Below, in pieces: positions 5,194 through 7,480 of a stretch of DNA of 7,480 nucleotides. Each line of letters starts with the position of its first letter. Within the stretch, counting starts at the first letter, position 1. A model generated the notes under the pieces. It had not been told where the DNA came from. It did no database searches and was given only the letters and a program-made list of their open reading frames with translations. Both the position numbers and the translations under genes were made by a program. The DNA is from Eubacterium sp. Lineage in GTDB: Bacteria; Bacillota; Clostridia; Oscillospirales; Acutalibacteraceae. The DNA lies in contig JAFYFO010000040.1 of the NCBI GenBank assembly GCA_017543725.1, positions 1-7,480 on the forward strand, in the 5' to 3' direction.

Positions 5194-6296
5194 GAAAATT
5201 CGTTCATCATATTGATTTTATTCTGCTCGGGAGCAATTGTCGGTCTGCCAAGGTCTTCTCTTGAGCCCTGGTTTGTGTAGATAATAAGCGCTGCTCCCTC
5301 TTGTTCTCTGAGTTTTGCAACTCCCGCTTCAACTTCGTCGCAGGTTTGAGCAGTGTAAACGCTTTTGAATCCCGAAGCCCTGAGAATAGCCTCAACATCA
5401 AGGTCAAAACCGATGGTCGGCTGACCGCCGACTGATTCATGAGCGCCGTTGTTTATGAGGATATATTTGAAATTCTTGCCTGCATTCTTTGCAGCAATTC
5501 CCATTCCGCCCATATGCATAATGAATGAGCCGTCGCCGTCGATGCAATAGATATCCTTATCGCTTCCGATGCTCATTCCGAGAGCGATTGAAGCAGTGTG
5601 GCCCATTGAGCCGACTGTTAAGAAGTCATGGGAATGGCCCTGATTTCTTCTTTCTCTTATCTCAAAGATTTCTCTTGAAGTTTTTCCGGTTGTTGAAACA
5701 ATGAAATCGTCTTCGCCGATAACATTCATTGCCGCTTCAAGCGCTTCTTCTCTCTTAATCTTATATCTGGGCGCTTCTTTTGTGATTTTATAATCCGAGA
5801 AAGTTCCCTTCTGAACAACAAGCGCATAGGGCTTGCTGTTTTCCTTCATATAGTTGAGAGCGGTTTCAAGTTGCTCTTTATAGTTATCGCCGAGAATCTG
5901 ATAATCAATGCCCATACATTCAAGAAGACTGAGAGTAACTTTTCCCTGCTTAACATGCTGGGGCTCGTCCTTCTTGCCGGGCTCGCCTCTCCAGCCGATT
6001 ATAAGGAGCATCGGGATTTTATAAACATCTTCATCGGCAAGGGATAAAATCGGGTTAACCGTGTTTCCCTGACCGCTGTTTTGCATATAAACAACTCCGT
6101 ATTTTCCGCTTGCAATATGATAGCCCGAAGCAATTGCAACGGCATTGCCCTCATTTGCGGCAATGATATTGTTTTTTGAAGGGCTGTTTTCCTTAACGCA
6201 AGCGCAGAAATTTGCAAGGAGTGAATCCGGCACACCTGTGAAAAAATCAACATCGTTTGCCATTAAATAATCATAAAACTCTTTTGTGTTTACCAT
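5187..6296 (-). CDS. aepY: Phosphonopyruvate decarboxylase
   Basis: 369 residues, the usual family length. It is a thiamine-diphosphate enzyme that converts 3-phosphonopyruvate to phosphonoacetaldehyde and CO2, the irreversible step that drives the unfavourable PEP mutase reaction. Visible signatures: FTGVPDSLLANF (19-30), typical of the N-terminal substrate domain; ANEGNAVAIASGY (47-59), with E49 as the conserved ThDP-activating glutamate; MQNSGQGNTVNP (71-82); WRGEPGKKDEPQH (102-114); and the ThDP/Mg motif GDGS (254-257) ending in NN (282-283), followed by GAHESVGGQPT. All key residues are intact. The ATG overlaps the aepX stop in TAATG, and GGAGG stands 9 bases upstream, so translation is probably coupled. 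The gene ends inside a hairpin terminator. Sulfopyruvate decarboxylase is a relative, but a single fused chain and adjacent aepX favour the phosphonate enzyme. Confidence 0.95.
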   Translation of the reverse strand: MVNTKEFYDYLMANDVDFFTGVPDSLLANFCACVKENSPSKNNIIAANEGNAVAIASGYHIASGKYGVVYMQNSGQGNTVNPILSLADEDVYKIPMLLIIGWRGEPGKKDEPQHVKQGKVTLSLLECMGIDYQILGDNYKEQLETALNYMKENSKPYALVVQKGTFSDYKITKEAPRYKIKREEALEAAMNVIGEDDFIVSTTGKTSREIFEIRERRNQGHSHDFLTVGSMGHTASIALGMSIGSDKDIYCIDGDGSFIMHMGGMGIAAKNAGKNFKYILINNGAHESVGGQPTIGFDLDVEAILRASGFKSVYTAQTCDEVEAGVAKLREQEGAALIIYTNQGSREDLGRPTIAPEQNKINMMNEFSK

Positions 6297-6310
6297 TATT
6301 GTTTACCTCC
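6294..6310 (-). promoter_or_regulatory. aepX-aepY translational coupling site (TAATG with GGAGG)
   Basis: GGAGG (6306-6310 on the minus strand) lies within the last codons of aepX, 9 bases before the aepY ATG. The aepX TAA and the aepY ATG share the base at 6296. The arrangement favours re-initiation and balanced amounts of mutase and decarboxylase. Confidence 0.75.
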
Positions 6311-7480
6311 GGGGATTAAACTCAGAACTTCTTTAATGGAAATAATATCGTCGTCAACCTCTTTGCTTCTGCCGCATTCAAGAATTGTATCGGCAGTGTG
6401 CTTCATTGCTTTATAAGCGCTTCTTAAAAGATGATTTGCGTGGATAATGATGTTTGCTCCCCACTCGCAAAGTTCATCTTCCTGAACATGGTTATAGGAT
6501 GTCGGAACAAGAACAACGGGAACATCGGGATATTCCGCTCTGAACTGACGGAGGAATTCCTTGATTTCAGCGCCGTCTTTAAGGCGTGAGTGAATCATAA
6601 CAGCGTCTGCTCCGCCTTCTTCGATATAGATTCTTGCTCTCATCATTGCGTCTTCCATACCCATACCTGCGATAAGGCTTTCAAGGCGCGCAATAATCAT
6701 AAAGTCACGGGTTACCTGAGCCTGTTTGCCCGCTTTAATCTTTGCTGCAAAAGCATGGGGGTCATCAAGAACCTGCTTAGCGTCTGTTCCGTAGAGGGAA
6801 TTCTGCTTAAGTCCTGTTTTATCTTCAACGATAACAGCCGAAACGCCGATTCTTTCAAGAGTTTTAACATTATAAACGAAGTGCTCAACTTTTCCGCCTG
6901 TGTCTCCGTCAAGGATAATCGGCTTTGTTGTTACTTCCATAATATCGTTGATTGTGTTTATACGGCTTGTGAAGTCAACAAGTTCGATATCGGGTTTACC
7001 TTTGAAGGAAGAGTCGCAAAGGGAGGAAACCCACATTGCGTCGTATTCCTTAACTCTGCCGCTGTTTTCATCAACATATTTTGAATTCTCAACAATAAGT
7101 CCGGAAAGACCGTTTGACGCTTCCATAACTCTGATATATGGCTTGAGTCTGAGAAGTTTGCGGAGTTTTGCTCTTCTGATATCGGGAGTGTTGATAACGG
7201 GGCGGAGTTTCTCATCAATTTCAGCGCCCGAAATTCCCTTTGTGAAAGGAACTTCAATAAGTTCGCCGCCGTATGTTTTAAGAAGTTCAATCGCCTCTTC
7301 ACGAACTTTTGACTGAATACCTGTCTGCCAGTCGTCGCCGTGAACAATATAGTCGGGCTTGAGTTCCTCAATATTCTTTTTGTATGAAAGAGTTTCCTGC
7401 TTAACAACTTCTTTAACCTGCTTTAAGTTTTCGAAAACTCTTTTTCTTGTTTCGTAATCAATAATCGGAAGCCTTTTATA
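6296..7480 (-). CDS. aepX: Phosphoenolpyruvate phosphomutase with N-terminal nucleotidyltransferase-like domain (N-terminus outside window)
   Basis: The frame is open from the right edge (7480) to TAA at 6296-6298, giving 394 visible residues. Full-length homologues of about 430 residues suggest that roughly 40 N-terminal residues, including the HxGH nucleotide motif, are missing. The enzyme isomerises phosphoenolpyruvate to 3-phosphonopyruvate, the entry step of nearly all phosphonate biosynthesis. Visible residues 1-118 are the rest of a cytidylyltransferase-like domain (YIVHGDDWQTG; FTKGISGAEID). The mutase barrel follows: EASNGLSGLIVEN, DGDTGG (191-196), the diagnostic EDKTGLKQNS (219-228) matching EDK-x5-NS of true PEP mutases rather than isocitrate-lyase relatives, then IIARLES and ADAVMIHS. 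The methionine at 7124-7126 is internal, because homology continues upstream of it without a break. The usual nucleotidyltransferase motif ISST/ISTT reads ISGA here, so the N-terminal domain may be inactive. It is the first visible gene of the operon. Confidence 0.95.
   Translation of the reverse strand, partial: YKRLPIIDYETRKRVFENLKQVKEVVKQETLSYKKNIEELKPDYIVHGDDWQTGIQSKVREEAIELLKTYGGELIEVPFTKGISGAEIDEKLRPVINTPDIRRAKLRKLLRLKPYIRVMEASNGLSGLIVENSKYVDENSGRVKEYDAMWVSSLCDSSFKGKPDIELVDFTSRINTINDIMEVTTKPIILDGDTGGKVEHFVYNVKTLERIGVSAVIVEDKTGLKQNSLYGTDAKQVLDDPHAFAAKIKAGKQAQVTRDFMIIARLESLIAGMGMEDAMMRARIYIEEGGADAVMIHSRLKDGAEIKEFLRQFRAEYPDVPVVLVPTSYNHVQEDELCEWGANIIIHANHLLRSAYKAMKHTADTILECGRSKEVDDDIISIKEVLSLIPGGKQ

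Noticed and set aside
6590..7084. A 164-codon plus-strand frame opposite aepX
   Set aside because: It is wholly antisense to a well-supported enzyme gene, rich in Cys and Phe as expected from reverse-reading, and has no RBS.
6296..7126. aepX starting at the methionine at 7124-7126
   Set aside because: The frame stays open to the window edge, and the upstream 118 residues match the N-terminal domain found in PEP mutases, so this methionine is internal.

Overview
The window looks like a chromosomal piece of a gut-type member of the Clostridia (Oscillospiraceae/Ruminococcus-like). This is an inference from moderate AT-rich composition, AGGAGG-type ribosome binding sites, short intergenic hairpins ending in U-tracts, and small palindromic and 7-bp repeats in gene gaps. 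No rRNA or tRNA gene is present to settle the taxonomy.

Layout. Positions 1-1314 (+) hold the C-terminal 437 residues of a large, probably exported beta-rich protein. A 37-residue orphan peptide gene follows (1330-1443, +), then a rho-independent terminator (1464-1503). Positions 1504-1996 contain no convincing gene. They are a dense block of inverted and direct repeats edged by inwardly facing 7-bp repeat units and sandwiched between two terminators. From 2006 to the right edge everything is on the minus strand. In transcription order it is aepX (PEP phosphomutase, running off the right edge), aepY (phosphonopyruvate decarboxylase, sharing one base with aepX), a hairpin terminator plus a second 7-bp repeat block, and a 1002-residue three-domain fusion gene. 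A terminator at 2006-2037 closes the unit.

How the genes work together. AepX rearranges phosphoenolpyruvate to phosphonopyruvate, and AepY pulls that unfavourable equilibrium forward by decarboxylation to phosphonoacetaldehyde. The fusion protein carries, in order, a LicC/PntC-like cytidylyltransferase, an iron-alcohol-dehydrogenase-fold domain resembling phosphonoacetaldehyde reductase, and a LicD-family phosphotransferase. The simplest reading is one pathway: phosphonoacetaldehyde is reduced to 2-hydroxyethylphosphonate (HEP), activated as CMP-HEP, and placed on a cell-surface glycan. The last three steps would sit on one polypeptide. The domain assignments are visible in the sequence; the substrate and the glycan acceptor are inferred.

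The most unusual detail is the linker between the reductase and LicD domains. It is encoded by two A9 tracts preceded by an internal AAGGAGG. A shift into either alternative frame there hits a stop within a few codons, giving a protein of about 680-695 residues that lacks LicD. This resembles dnaX-type frameshifting or a contingency locus, and would make the decoration step separately tunable.
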